From Pontederia crassipes (taxonomy: Eukaryota; Streptophyta; Magnoliopsida; Commelinales; Pontederiaceae), in the NCBI GenBank assembly GCA_030549335.1, contig CM060189.1, positions 26,931,001-26,995,000 of the forward strand: a stretch of 64,000 bases of DNA, given 5' to 3'. Under the pieces are notes generated by a model. The model saw nothing but the letters and a program-made list of their open reading frames with translations, made no database searches and was not told the origin of the DNA. Position 1 is the stretch's first letter. Each line of letters opens with the position of its first letter. The position numbers and the translations under genes are program-made. Shown piece after piece: positions 24,801 through 37,710 of the stretch.

Positions 24801-25720
24801 ACTATAATATTCTCCAGTATCATGAAGGAGTAAGAGCAATGTGGCTGGCGGAGAAAGTAGGAAACATTTATCATCATCCATACAATCTTGGTCCATATGA
24901 GAACCTTGTCTCTGTGAGTGCAGCTTCTGTTCTGTCCTCTCAAATTTTGTTGATTGGGCTCACTGTATATGTTGCAGGTTTCTGGAAATATATGTTATGT
25001 GTACTTTCTTTCTGCTTTCAAATAAAATAATTGATATAAAAAAACATGTACCTTTCGATATTCAAATTATAACTTTTATATAACCAATCTGCTTTGTGGA
25101 GTAGAAGTTGTATTCACATTTGCTTTTTCAAGTTCCAACAAGTCGTGCACTATTAAATGTGATTGGATACTATTTTTGAGACCATGGCCTGATGCAGATC
25201 GATAAAAAAGGAAATATATACCTTTCAGATTTTCAATTTGTAGTTTTCATATAAGTATAACCAATCTGCTTCATGGAGTAGAAGTAGTGTTTGCGTTTGT
25301 TTTTTCAAGTTCGAACAAGTCAATGTGATTGGATGTTTTTTAAGAGAACGTGGGCTTGATGTAGTGGCACACTCTTCCACTTGTGAATCAAATGGTTTCA
25401 AGTTAAAGTTTCATCAGTGGGAACATATGTACACTTTTGCTTTCAAGTGTTTGCCCTTGACCTCCATTTGTAATTGAAAAAAAAATAAAAAAAATACATG
25501 CTTTTGTATAGTCATATTATATCTATGCTTGATTTCATTGTGCCTGAGTAAATTGCAGTATACATGTCCACTGTAAACTGTTTCATTAATATGATATTTG
25601 TATAAACAGGTTCTGGGCTCCAACATTTTGTGTTGGCTTTGGCCAACTTCAAAAAATATAGGTTCTGGACTGCGTTTTCGCACTGCATATGATGATTCAA
25701 TATCTAGGCCACCTACTTGA
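21900..25720 (+). CDS. PAT16: DHHC protein S-acyltransferase, PAT16-like
   Basis: The enzyme transfers palmitate to cysteines of target proteins at endomembranes. Seven exons join in phase 0: 21900-22166, 24091-24183, 24259-24360, 24440-24517, 24604-24702, 24818-24913 and 25610-25720, giving 281 residues. All introns follow GT-AG. The protein has two N-terminal membrane segments and [12 protein letters not shown]. These are followed by the Cys-rich domain with [15 protein letters not shown] and the catalytic DHHC (residues 121-124) in [17 protein letters not shown]. Two more membrane segments follow, then a TTIE motif (TTxE) near residue 210 and a tail ending [18 protein letters not shown]. 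Exon order and sequence match what I recall of Arabidopsis PAT16 (286 residues). The start is the first ATG after a purine-rich leader. Exon 4 is the least conserved part. All catalytic residues are intact. Confidence 0.95.
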
Positions 25721-28128
25721 GCAAGATGAGAATTATCCATTTAGTGGTAAAGGTGAAGACAGGACACAACCTAATCTGCGTTGATAGGGTTCTTCTCTGG
25801 AAAGTGGAAACACTTACTTAGGACTACATTTTGAATGTGTTTGCGCAGCTGCTGTTCTGGTGGAAATTTCCACTTACACATACAAGTAGATGGTAGTATT
25901 GTAAACATCAAGCTCTTCTACTGCTGTTTGTTTAGAGGTCATCACTTGTAACATTGTATTTTGATTGAATGAAAATAAGATACTTGGGGAAAAAAAAATA
26001 AGATACTTGGGCAGATTTATCGCATAGTTTTTTTTTTAATTTTGTAACACATGGAGCCTGGATCTCATTTATTTCATGCTTCTATGGCTGGTTCCTTGGC
26101 AGGAACTTCAAGAATGAGCATGCTGGTAAATGTACAATGGAATGTTATTGCTTCGAGACTGTCGTGTAAGAGTTAAAAAAGATGCATTATTATTGTTACT
26201 ACTAGTCAAGAATTAAAAGATTCATTTATCAACCCCATTTCGCCTACACCCATCTCTTCTCATTTCATATCCCTTGTGCAGCACTAGAGCAAATTGAAAC
26301 CTTTTCTTTTGTGGTCTGAGACAAACTGAAACCTTTTACATCTTTAAGCACAATATGTTTGTTTCTTCCTTTGTCCATTGGGGAAAAGAAAATTCAGCAA
26401 CCCATACTTCGTTGATGGCTCCAGAAATGGATATTTGTGCTTCTAATTGGGTCCAAAAACATCTTAATAAACTGATGATGTTTGAAAGAATCTAGATATG
26501 CAATGCTTTTGTTTGCTCCTTTATGTTTGAGTGTGGATTTGGTTTTGTTTCATTTTCTTATGGCTCACCATAATCTCGAAGGTTTGTGGCGGAGAGGAGG
26601 ATGCTTTAGAAGGTAAACGAGCGCTCGTCGATTGCGTGGTCCTTGATGTTCGTCATAAATGCTTATTTAGATATATTTGCACAGAGTTTCAGTAGTTTCT
26701 GCTTTAGTGGCTCCCTGATCAGAAATTTTGAATGAAGAGGAGATTGAAGGAAAGAAATAAACTGAAGTTGTGGATGGTTCCCTCTACTGATACCTTTGTT
26801 TGTGATGATGCATTATATGGCTCTCCCCAATCATATTCTTCAAGTGTGACTAAAGAGAAAACAAAGAAAGAGGGAAGAATTAGTTGGATAATTCTTTTCT
26901 TATTCAATTGATTTGAATACTGTGTGGAGCTAAAACTTGTTTCTTTTTACAAAGCAGATATGGAGATCTTGACCCACAACACATTCTAGAGTACTTTGTG
27001 AGGGCTACAAATTTTTCCTTGCTCCCTATTTATTGAATAGTGTCCACTTATCATGAATGCAAGTTTTTTGTTTTGAATTTAAGTGCATATAGTTCCTGTG
27101 TCGGTCTGATCATAGATAGATATTATAAAGTACTTAATGGTCAGTGTATCTATGTATATCCATTCTGACATGGATGTGGTTCTTACAAAGCATATATTTT
27201 TCTTTATCCAACTTCAGCACTTGCTCTTGGATCTGTTCTTGGATTCTCCTCTTCCCTCACCTCATATTTTATACTTCTCACTTCTTGGATCCTTGAGCAC
27301 AAAACAGAAAATGGCATTGTGACAGTTTTGACCGTCCAAAGCATGCAATGTTGGTACTTTTACTACAGAGTCAACAATGACTTTTGGGATTCTTCTGATT
27401 TAATACTTCGATGTCCAAACTGGCCAATGAATCAGAGAAAATTAGTAGCCCAAGTATAACGCCGTGAATCCGAACTCTTGAAAATCATTCTATTCCTCAG
27501 TTATAATTTAAAACGTCTTAGCATTATGGAAATTTCTTCAAGGACTACTGGGAGTCATAATCCGAATCAAATTTCTAGAGACTCTATACACATGAACTTC
27601 CTATTAGTATACAGTCATTTGAATTCTAATAGATTCTAATGCTCTTTTACATGTTCTTATGGACTGATTTTTTTGTTATGAACCGAGTCTGATTCAAAGC
27701 TTGCGCTTTTCCATGACCATTAGGCATTCATGCCCTCGTCTAAACCTCAAACATAACAGATCAAGATTCAAATTGAGATTTTGATTGTTACATGGTTTAA
27801 GCATGATGTATCTATGCACTCCATACTTTTTTTTTTGCAGTGGTTTAAGCATGATGTATCTATGCACTCCATACTTTTTTTTTTTGCAGATGAACTCTGC
27901 TTTTTATCCAAGTGCAATTTCTCATATGCCAATCAAATATCCAACGTGAGCAGAACTATTAAAAGCCTGATCAAGAAGACACATCAGCTTATCTTCAAAC
28001 GGAGAGGGGGAAAAAACAGACAGCTCAAAACTTATATATATTTGTACAGGAAAAATTAACAACAAACAAATCCGATCTAGAAGAACACTCTGTTGATTAT
28101 ACTCATATCAGCCATCTATCCTCCTGAT
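25721..28128. other. PAT16 3' flank and intergenic
   Basis: No gene was recognised. The only structure seen is a tandem duplication: about 48 bp beginning TGGTTTAAGCATGATG occurs at 27793-27840 and again at 27841-27889, each ending in a T-run followed by GCAG, which resembles a 3' splice site. There is also a short repeat of AATAAGATACTTGGG near 25974-26012. Confidence 0.5.
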
Positions 28129-28298
28129 TTATGTGCATGCCAAAAACTTCATCCCTCCTCGGACGGCTGAAAATGCCATCTCCAGACAAAAAAAAGGAGG
28201 GTGAAAGAAACACCCCCAAAAACTACTAGCTGCATTTAGAGAGTATGTACAATCTACACGCACAATCGAAGGCAACGTGCATGCAGCTGCGTGTCTCA

Positions 28299-28487
28299 TC
28301 AGGAGTAGTCTCTCCAGCAGATGAGCATCGTGACGCAACGGCGCATGATGTAGAACCGCGCCCTCTGCTCCTTGACCAAGCTCGCGCACCGGCTCGAGAA
28401 CGACCTCTCGGCGGCGGCGCTCCTCCTTCCTCCCTCTCTCATGCTCATGGAGCACTTCAGGAAAGGCCCCCCGCCGCACGCCTCCAT
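28299..28487 (-). CDS. RTFL: DVL/ROTUNDIFOLIA-like small peptide
   Basis: The C-terminal half carries the DVL signature: RSFSSRCASLVKEQRARFY, then IMRRCVTMLICWRDYS. Overexpressed members of this plant-specific family change organ shape and restrict cell proliferation. The peptides are membrane-associated and have no known enzyme activity. The start given is the first in-frame ATG (28487), which gives 62 residues with MEACGGGPFLKC. The frame is open much further upstream, past 28640. It reads PEEKKQEKWKLSKKGSRN there, and family members often begin with a similar EKWKLSKK stretch. That upstream part may therefore be translated, from a non-AUG codon or after splicing to an exon I cannot see. 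Intronless structure and length fit the family. The stop is TGA at 28299-28301. Confidence 0.88.
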   Translation of the reverse strand: MEACGGGPFLKCSMSMREGGRRSAAAERSFSSRCASLVKEQRARFYIMRRCVTMLICWRDYS

Positions 28488-28806
28488 CGCCGCCGATGCT
28501 ACTGGTGACCTCCTGCTGCTGCTCGCGTTCCTGCTCCCTTTCTTGGACAGCTTCCACTTCTCTTGCTTCTTCTCCTCAGGGCTCTGGATCCACTCCGGGC
28601 TGGATCTCTTCCTCACAAGTATGTATGATATATAGGAGTAAATGAGGAGTTCAAAGATGCTGGGTTTGTGTGCGGTTCAACTCGAAAACAGGGGGATATC
28701 CTGCAAGCTCGTGGGGGAAAGTGGGGGCAACGTCAGAAGATTATTTATAGCCTGGGGCAGGGAGGGGGAGGAGTGGAACAGGGAGAGCAGTGGGCATCAA
28801 ACACAT

Positions 28807-28836
28807 GGGGGGGTGGGGGGGTGGGGGGGGGGGGGG
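28807..28836. repeat. G-rich tract upstream of the DVL gene
   Basis: Runs of 7, 6 and about 14 Gs separated by single Ts lie about 320 bp upstream of the 62-residue start. Such a run on the non-template strand could fold as a quadruplex; that is an inference from composition only. Confidence 0.75.
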
Positions 28837-28919
28837 TTGGATTGGTGGGGGCGTCCTTGTGCCTCACGCCCACAGCACAGACCCTGTATTTATTATCTCT
28901 CCTCCTCTATGCATGATCA

Positions 28920-30290
28920 ATGATGTGAAACGTCAGCAATTTTTCTTTTCTCTGTAGCCCTTTGAACCACTACAAGGATCCACTATGGAAAGTAAGAAAA
29001 AGAAACTACTACAAGTCTACAATATGATAATTTCTTACAGGCTCTCACTCTCTCAGGAGTGCTTGGTGCTGCTACTTTACCACCTTTGGCTTATTGATTT
29101 GTCCATTATAAGCTGCTGCTACTTGCTAGCCGATACAAAAGAAAAATACAAAGGAGAGGAGGGAAACAGCTCAGGATGGTAAAAAGAAGAGAGTAGGAGA
29201 GAGGGGAAGAAGGCACTGTTCTTTTCTCACCACACACACACACAGACCCTCCATAGCGTTATTTTCCGAGTTCAGAGACTCGTCCGTCGGACCCCTTCCA
29301 ACGCTATGTCGCTCTCAAGCTTTTACTTTTGCACAACTTTGACACAATGCGCTGCTGTTGCTGCAACACTCTGATGAAGGTGGTACTGTTCGTGTGCGTG
29401 CGTTCGTCTGCGCGTGGAGATGTGGACGTAAGATGAAGACGAAGAGAAGTGAACACCCTGGAAACAGGCTATTACACCCCACGGGTGAGTGAACTTATAA
29501 CACTCTGTGTTTTAGTAAGAAAAATAAAACCAGCATCAACAGAACCACTTTCTCTCTCTCAAAGGTGCTTATGTAAATGGTGGGGACTTGGGTCGTTTTT
29601 AAACTTAGAGCGTTTTCTTTCTACTAATTGGCTCAGTGCATGCATTATTTTGGAGACGGGACCCCTCTAGTCTTGGAAGCAACTTAATAATCAGCACCAG
29701 TACGTATCCTCGTGCATGAGATGGGGTTGTGGATAACCATCACATTGCCATCACACGACACGTTAATAGAGAGAAGGCGATGTGTATCCATGAAGTCGTC
29801 GTACATGGTGTCATTGAATTTGAATGCATGCATGGTGTTGGGGTTGGCCGCTCTGGACGACGACGACAACGACGACGGCCGCCCCACGTCGGGTGTTAGG
29901 CACACGTGGATTCCAGACCAACTTTACCCGACCAGAGCCCGGCAGGGACCTCCATTTACCCACTGTTAGATCGCCATCAAGCTTCAATTAATCGACTCCA
30001 CGTCAATTCAAGCCACCACCGCCATCGGCCACCAGTCACCTCCCCCGACCTCGAGGGAGAGGTCCCCTCCCCACAAAAGCCAGCTCCAACTTTGACGATA
30101 GTGTCAATAATCACCTCGCCAGCTCGCCTCGCTCATTTTTCTTCGTTTCATATATGTAAAAGATGGATTCATATGCTCCAGTTTGAAAAGTCTTTTTCAT
30201 ACGTTAAGGTTTACTTAATAACTTGATAATACTGGATCCTGAGTGTCAAATTATGCCCTTTGTTTCGGAAAAAAAGGAAGTATGCCCTTT

Positions 30291-30340
<50 letters not shown>

Positions 30341-31490
30341 CGTTCAGTTTGTCGAAATGAGATGGATCACACAGATCCGGAGGAGGAGGAGGACCCATCG
30401 GAGAGTACCACTTGTACCACATCGGAAGGCCTGTCGCCGGTCAATGGGACCGGCAGTCAACATTGCTGGCCAACAGTAGATATGAGAGAGAAAGTGGGAG
30501 GGTCCGAGAGAGAATGTTATAGGATCGCGATACTGTAGAAACCACGGGCGATGAGTATGTGGGAAAAAAAGGAAAAGAATGGTGTATATGTGAATTAAGT
30601 TTTTTTTACCCTAAAGTAAGTTGTATTTGTACATGCATAGAACTAAACTTTTATAAGTAAATTACAGGAAGAAAGAAACTATTCCGATCTCAGGATATCG
30701 ACTCGATCCCACGCATGCATCTAAAAATTAAAAACCTGTTATGCATGTAACACGTCTCAATCTCCGAGCATTTCCATGTGTATAAGAAATGTCTGATCGC
30801 CTTCTTATGGCACCTGCCAAATACTCCACGGCTGATAAGCCAATTAAACCCATAAATCCATGATTCTGGTACGGGGAACAGCTCACAGAATCAGGAATAA
30901 ATTTATTGATTATTTCAGCAGAACACATAAATTTTCATAATTATTTTTTTTTAAAAAACCCAAGTATATGTAAAAAGAAAGAAATTAGTTTGTACATTGT
31001 GTGTGATATGTCTGCCATGTGCACTGAAATGCAGTGCTACATTTATATCTCTATCCACAATAGTTCTTCTTCTCACAGAAAACCAAATAAAAATAAAACA
31101 GAAATATAACAAATATGAGAATATATGCATATATATATAATATTTCGAGAACAATTGAATATATATATATTTCGAGAAAAATTGAATTTTTTGTCCAGAT
31201 CGATTTGATGTGCTCCATTGTCGATGGCCCAACAGATCGATGGCAACCCCTGTTTGTTTGGTTGGATATCGTGTGGAAAGTCCAAATGGGAAGAAGATTT
31301 TGTGCATCTAAAGCTTGTCACCCTCCCTTGTCCTCTTCCCCATTGTCGTCTTCTTGAAATAGTAGTATAATGTATATAACATGCATGCTCTTGAAATAAT
31401 ATTTAATCTGTAGTACTAAAAGTGAACAGTACTATGCCCAAAGCATGTGACTCGATCACACGCATATATTGCATGTATGATATATCAATA
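28920..31490. other. Intergenic with CT/TA microsatellites
   Basis: No gene was recognised. A (CT)n(AT)n microsatellite lies at 30293-30340, and short CA repeats occur near 29233. Reading frames here are short and overlapping and have no recognisable domains. Confidence 0.5.
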
Positions 31491-31492
31491 TT

Positions 31493-32212
31493 TTTAGAAC
31501 CGGATCAACGATCGGATCGAATTTTTTATTGAATCGCAGTTGGACTAGTCTAATGAGTTCGACCGAATTGAACCGAATTTTATTAAAATAATATTATTTA
31601 TACTAATTATAAAGATATAATATAAGTTATATGATATAATATATGAATATTATACTAATAACCTATTAAAAATATTAAAAACTAATATAACATAATTTTA
31701 TTTATTAAAAAAATTTAATAATTATAAATAAAAATGACTAACTTATAAATATAAATAGATTATTATTAATTTAGTATCTATTATTTATTAATGCTAGATG
31801 CTATATTAATAAATTTTATCCTAAATTATTCTTATTTCTTTTTTTCTTTAACACTTTTCTTTTTATTTCCTTTATTTATGTCCTTTAATAATTTTCCATT
31901 TTAATGTTAATCAATTTTGAATACTTATCTTTTTTTTATTTCAATTCCTATTTAATTATATACATATCATACTCCCTCCTTTTTTACCTTTCTTACATTC
32001 CTTTCCTTTTTTTTCTTTCTTAATTTTCCTATTTGTATCATTTTCAAAATTTTATTTTAAAATTTAATTGAACTGGGTTGAACCTTTTCAACCAGCCGAT
32101 TCAATCGGTTTTGGCCGATTCAACATAAAAAATGGGTTTGATATCAAATCGAACCGGATTACTGGCCAGTTCGCGATTGAACCGGCCGACCCAGTCCGAT
32201 TTTGATAACATT
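31493..32212. mobile_element. AT-rich MITE family, copy A
   Basis: The ends carry Mutator-MITE-like words. The left has AGAACCGGATCAACGATCGG and the right has ACCCAGTCCGATTTTGATAAC, inverted with respect to each other but diverged. The inside is long pyrimidine-rich AT sequence like that of copies B and C. The target duplication is not clear in this copy. Confidence 0.5.
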
Positions 32213-32231
32213 GTATATGGTTTCCATTTAA

Positions 32232-32592
32232 GGGTTGTTTGATTATTTTGTTTGATTCAAAGAGAATAACTTTTGAAAATATGATAATTTAAAATTAAAA
32301 TATTTTATCATGAGTTGACATTTAATGTTATTATAATAATAAAAATATTAATATAATAATGTTTTATTAAAATTTTAAAAATAAAATATGATTACAAAAT
32401 TAAAATAATGAGAATATAGATATTCTTCTATTTGGAGGTGGTTATAATATCTATATTCTCTTTATGAGGTTAAAAATGGTGGTATTATCAATTTGGAGGT
32501 GGTTTCATAATTTCCAAAGTTTGATTGACATATTCCAATTTCATCGCGATATTCTAGGAGTAACATAATATTCTAATATTTATTCTCCATCC
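32232..32592. mobile_element. Possible small MITE
   Basis: The left end GGGTTGTTTGATTATTTTG and the reverse-complemented right end GGGTCGCTTGGATGGAG are loosely similar, in the style of Harbinger/hAT MITEs. No coding region. Another loose pair lies at about 32925-33185 (GACTCCTTTGATTTGGC with GGCCTATTTGTC). From there to 34270 nothing else was recognised. Confidence 0.35.
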
Positions 32593-34272
32593 AAGCGACC
32601 CAAAGAGTTGAATAAGTTGTTATTCTCTTCTATTCTTCCAAATAAGATAAGTATTCACTCGAAAAGAAAAAGAGTAAAATTTGTCATTATCTAAAATATT
32701 AATCTTATTAATAATACATTTTATAGTGATAATTCATTTTTAAAAATAGAACAATAAACATATTCTGTTAAAAATTAGAATAGTGTTATTCTGAGCACAA
32801 ACTTCAAAAAATTACTAATGCATAAGAATAGTTATCTTTATTTCATCAATAATTCTGCAACCAAGGAAAACCTGACTTTGAACTAAAGTTTTATTATTCT
32901 AATATCCACATTGATTTAAGACTCCTTTGATTTGGCTGATAAAAAATAATTGATAATTTTTTATAAATAATTTATTGATTGACACAGACTTTTAAAATAA
33001 GTAATTATATGTTTGAATAACTAATACTAAGTTATGAATTATGGCTAAAAACAATTTATTTTTTAGAAAAAATAAATAGTGTCATTACTTATTAATATTT
33101 ACTTATAAGTAAATTTTATACCTCCTAAATTACTGAGATAACTCCAAACTTACTTATAAGTATTTATAAGCTTAGACAAATAGGCCGACCTCGACAAGAA
33201 TGATCGAATGAGAATTTAACGTCATAGATCTTCTAATTCAAAATCTAATGCATATTTTCATATTGTTCATTCTATATTTAATTAAAGAAACTAATAACTT
33301 TGTTGAACAAGCCAAGTTACATTGAGAATATTAGAAAGTAAAAAATAGAAAAGTGGACATAAATTTTTGTTTCCTTGTAGTTTAACTAGATTTACTAAAA
33401 ATCTTAGGGAAACTTGTAAATAATCAAACTTCGTATTTCAAATGTGGGTCAACAAGACTTTATTTTGTCAAGATCTAGATCATCACCCATAAGTTAATGT
33501 GTGACATCATTTAAGTCTCCTAAACATCTCAGGTTAACAACAAACCATGGGCACCACCATTTATTCTATTATCTTTTATTTTATATTTATTATAATTACA
33601 TTTTTATCTTAAATAATAAATTATTTGTAAACTAAATATATTAAAAATAACAAGGTAAAAAATTTATAGGATCATTTGAGCATTTTCTTTTTTTTTAAAA
33701 AAAAACTTTTTATGTCTTATTATTTGAGGGTAAAATAGTAATTAGAAAACAATAGAAAAATATTCAAAAAATATAATTGGAAAACTAACATTATTAATGA
33801 ATTGAGGAGGAGGAGGTAAGTGATTAATATGAAAGTTTAGGAGTTATTATAAAAGATCAAATTTTAGGAGAGGTAAAATAAAAAAATACTTTATTATTTA
33901 CCAAAGTGCAACTTGGCCCTTAAGCTATTAATTGTATAATCACCTCATTTTCCACCTTCTCTGTTCTATTCACAATCTGGGCTATGAGATAAATTTAGGA
34001 ACTTTTGATAAGTGCCATTTACAATTGTTTTTTACTCTAGTTATAGTGAGTTTTCATCATTTGTTCTTGATTAACCATGCATTATGTTCACAATGCAACA
34101 TTCCTTACACCTCCATAATTAATTACTATCATGACTCATTTGGCATTGGCCAACATTGCTTATTGTGAGTTCTATTATGCTCCGTGATAAAGGTCATGAT
34201 TTATAGTCCATAATGATCACAAGTAATACCTTCCTCTTGATTATTGTTATCATGATATTCAATACTCTCACT

Positions 34273-34995
34273 ATTTGTATAGTGTTAATAAGAGGTGTCA
34301 GTCCAAATGTTATTGTTGATGAAGTTTCACCTTGATTTAATTATTAATAAATCTCATTAAACCAATGTTCAACATAAATTGTAAACTTTATTATTTATGA
34401 AACTTTCATTCCATTCCTTAATCATTAAAATAACTTGTTTAATGTAGATTGTGAAGTTTCATCGTTCATGATTCTTTTTGCAACTCAAATATTTATTAAG
34501 TCTCATTAAACTAACTTGTTTAATTAAATTGTGAAGTTCATGATACATGCAACTTACTTTCGACTCCAATATTTTTTAATTTTATTTAATAAATATTTCA
34601 ACTAAACATATGGTATGTAGAGAGATCATTGGCGCCCCAACAAGGATTACTAAGGATTTAGGGGGACAAAAGATAAGAAGTAAAAATAATACGATATTAT
34701 GTTATTTGTATAGTGTTAATGAAGGATGTTATTCCAACCATCACTATGACGAAGTCTCACGTTGAATTAATTATTAATGAATGACATTAAACCAATGTTC
34801 AATAAAAATTATAAAATTTATTACTTATAAATCTTCATTGTATTCCCTTATCATTGAAATTACTTGTTTAATGTAAATCATGAAGTTTAATTGTTCTTGA
34901 ATTTTTTCAAGTCAATTATTTATTAAGTCTCATTAAACTAACTTGTTTAATTAATTGTGAAGTTCATGATTCATGGCTTCATGCAACTATTTTTG
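34273..34995. repeat. Tandem duplication with 430-bp period
   Basis: A block beginning ATTTGTATAGTGTTAAT at 34273 recurs at 34703. Both copies pass through ATTAAACCAATGTTCAA, TTAAGTCTCATTAAACTAAC and GTGAAGTTCATGAT in the same order. By eye the copies are clearly diverged. Non-coding. Confidence 0.8.
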
Positions 34996-35017
34996 GAATC
35001 TAATGTACTTTTTAATC

Positions 35018-35020
<3 letters not shown>

Positions 35021-35062
<42 letters not shown>
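35021..35062. repeat. (TA)n(TG)n microsatellite, left edge of element chain
   Basis: About 30 bases of TA followed by a short TG run. It is the first of four TA tracts (35.02, 35.77, 40.29 and 46.69 kb) that punctuate the chain of elements to the right. Confidence 0.92.
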
Positions 35063-35087
35063 ATGTATGTATACGTATATATATAAA

Positions 35088-35755
35088 TGTGACACCACAC
35101 AAAAGTGGTGTCGCTATGCGCCCACAGATCTGGACTGTCTATATCCGCATCAACGGTCATCAACGCTTTCCCCTTTCTTGCATCTTCCTCCTCTGTTCTT
35201 CCATTTCTGGTGACGGTTGTGGCAGATGTGGCTGCGATGGACATTGAGGGAGGTTGACACGTCAGAGGTGGGAGCTTCGATGGTCGCCTTTGGTCGAGTC
35301 TTCCTCTGGGGACGTGGGCGAGGGCCGAGCGGTCGCGTGCGTGCGCGACTTGTGACCTGCGACGGGATCATCACCCATTGTTGTCGTGCAGAGCACGTCA
35401 TATGTGCGACACATATTCCTTCCTCTACGATTATAGAAAATCCCTCCAGCCTCATGAGGGTCCGACAATCGCCAACCACACCATCGCCTAGCCATCTGGA
35501 TGCATCGGCAGCCGTCTCAGGTTTAACCCCCACAATCTGCACGACTATGGAGCTTCGGTGCGATAGCGAAAAAGAGGGCGGACACCCCCCTTTTTTTGCA
35601 CTCACCTATACGATAGATGCAACAACGGCGGGCTGCTGGCGAGGAAAGGAGGTGTGGACGAGAAAATGCACGGCCGAAGGACGTGTTCTCTGTGAGAGGA
35701 GAAAGACGCCTATGATTGATGCTCGATTGGACAACTGTAGTGTGTGGTCGCACAA
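35088..35755. mobile_element. Possible small element between TA tracts
   Basis: The left end TGTGACACCACACA and the reverse-complemented right end TGTGCGACCACACA are alike, and TA-rich sequence flanks both. The inside is GC-rich. A 218-codon frame (35217-35873) runs across it and on into the next element, so it is not a convincing gene. Confidence 0.4.
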
Positions 35756-35999
35756 TATATTCCTCGTGTATATATATTATATATATATATATAGATTAAG
35801 TTGGATGCAACTAAAGAAATTGGTTGCAACTTACAACCAAATCATAGTAGTCGTTGGATCGCGCTCTAAATAGACGGACGGTTGAGATGAAAGCGTGTTG
35901 AACCGGTTTTGAGTTTTTTTGGTCGAGGTCTTGCTTGCTGACGAACCTTCCCCTTCCGCAACCAAATCCCTTTTCCCCCAAATCATCTGCCGCCAACCC

Positions 36000-36430
36000 C
36001 CTCTAATCCCCCTCTCCGCCGATATGATCTGCCCTCCCCGCCGTCGTTGCCGCTATCACTGTCATCTGCTGTCGCCGACCCTTTTCCCCCGTCGATGATC
36101 CTCTCTGCACATCCTTCGATGATCAAACCCCACCTTCCATGATATGCTATTGATGCCACCGCCGTTGCGATCTGCTGCTCTGCCGCCGCCGCAATCTGCT
36201 CCCGCCGCTGCAATCTACTGCTCTGCCACCACCACCGCCATCTGCTATCACCTCTGTGATCCACTGCTCTATCGTCGTCGCCGCTGCGATCTGCTGTCGC
36301 CCCCTCCAATACAATGCTGCCACTGCCGCCGCCGTCGACCGCCCTCACAAACCCCTTCTGCTATTACACCTCTGACAACCCCCCTCACGAGCACCACCGC
36401 TGTCTGTTGCTGCTTCACCTTCGACGAAGC
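36000..36430. repeat. GC-rich subterminal repeat block of MULE-2
   Basis: Irregular units of CCGCxGCGATCTGCTGC type repeat through this block. An inverted, equally irregular version lies at 39710-40000. Reading frames here are low-complexity and are not genes. Confidence 0.7.
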
Positions 36431-37459
36431 CTAAACCACGGCAAATCTCTTCCGGTGGAGAAAACAACTCGAACAATCAAACTCTAAGGGTATATCTTTA
36501 TTCAAACAGGTTATTTTCTCTTAGTTCTTAGATTATCTATTCTACAAATTCATCTTGATTGATATCACAGTCACTAATTTTGTCCTTCTCTGTACATTTA
36601 ATTAATTTCTTGATGCTCACTGTTTCTAAATGTTTCAGTTACGGACAATAAGAAAAATAAAGTAGAAAAATGCTAAAGTTGTACTGAATAGTAGTTCCAG
36701 CTTGCTTGTCCTCTTCTTTAGCATTCGTACATAGTTTCTCATTTTGCGGCTTCTTACTAAATTTATTCTCCATGATATCCTTTTAAAAGAATACATATGA
36801 CATAGGCATTATTGTTATTAATTAACCAATATTAAACAAAGTTGGGTGGATTTAGCAGTTTAAGCTTCTAATTGCTGTGAGTGAGTTAATGAAACTTGTG
36901 GTAGTTCTTATTGTAGTCTAGTGCATAAGTTGAAAATGTTGATGGAATTGGTGCTTAATGTGCATTGGATATATATCTTGTGTTTGTTGTTTATGGATCT
37001 TTTCTTTCTAAGATGCACTTATGTTTATGGTATGTGTGTGAATTGTTTAACTTTATGATTTATTTGGTTTTCTATGTCTTGCTTGTGTGGCATGTTCCAC
37101 TGTCAAACAGATGTTGAAATGACAATCTCCAGAAGCTTCTGTTCATGAAGATGTTCCAGACTCACAAGAAATCATGAACTTTGATATCTTCAATGTCAAA
37201 ATGCCCAAAATTATGATCTACCGATTTGACTTGATTGATCCATATATGCTTCAGTATGGATGCATTGTGCTGCCTGCATCGACCCTTTTGCATGCCTCCA
37301 GCTGCTGCTATGACCGACGAGGATGGCGAGGTCGCAGTCTGGCAGCCCAAGGCTAAGATGCTGCTCCGTCTGCTTGAGTTGTTATAAGGCGATATAGCAT
37401 GTATATTTTTAATGATATTATATCTTCTCAATATATATTACGTTCATGTTATAAGGCGA

Positions 37460-37710
37460 TATCTAATCTTGTATGACTACACATCCATCTCAACATCCTC
37501 ATTTCGGCTACCCCCACTTTACGTTCATGTTGTCCCTTCATAGCCCAACATTCACTTCCATATAACACTGCTGGTCCTATCGTACTGCTATAAGACCAGC
37601 AGTGTTATATGGAAGTGAATGTTGGGCTATGAAGGGACAACATGAACGTAAAGTGGGGGTAGCCGAAATGAGGATGTTGAGATGGATGTGTAGTCATACA
37701 AGATTAGATA
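37460..37710. repeat. Perfect 117-bp inverted repeat with 17-bp loop
   Basis: Positions 37460-37576 are the exact reverse complement of 37594-37710, with no difference over 117 bases by eye. The 17-base spacer is itself in part LINE sequence (it encodes TAI before RPAV). It could form a long hairpin in DNA or RNA. Confidence 0.95.

Noticed and set aside
35217-35873. 218-codon frame near the TA tracts
   Set aside because: It crosses from a putative small element through a TA microsatellite into the MULE-2 end and has no recognisable domain.
36144-36434. Proline/alanine-rich frame as a gene
   Set aside because: It is the subterminal GC-rich repeat of MULE-2; an inverted block occurs at the other end.
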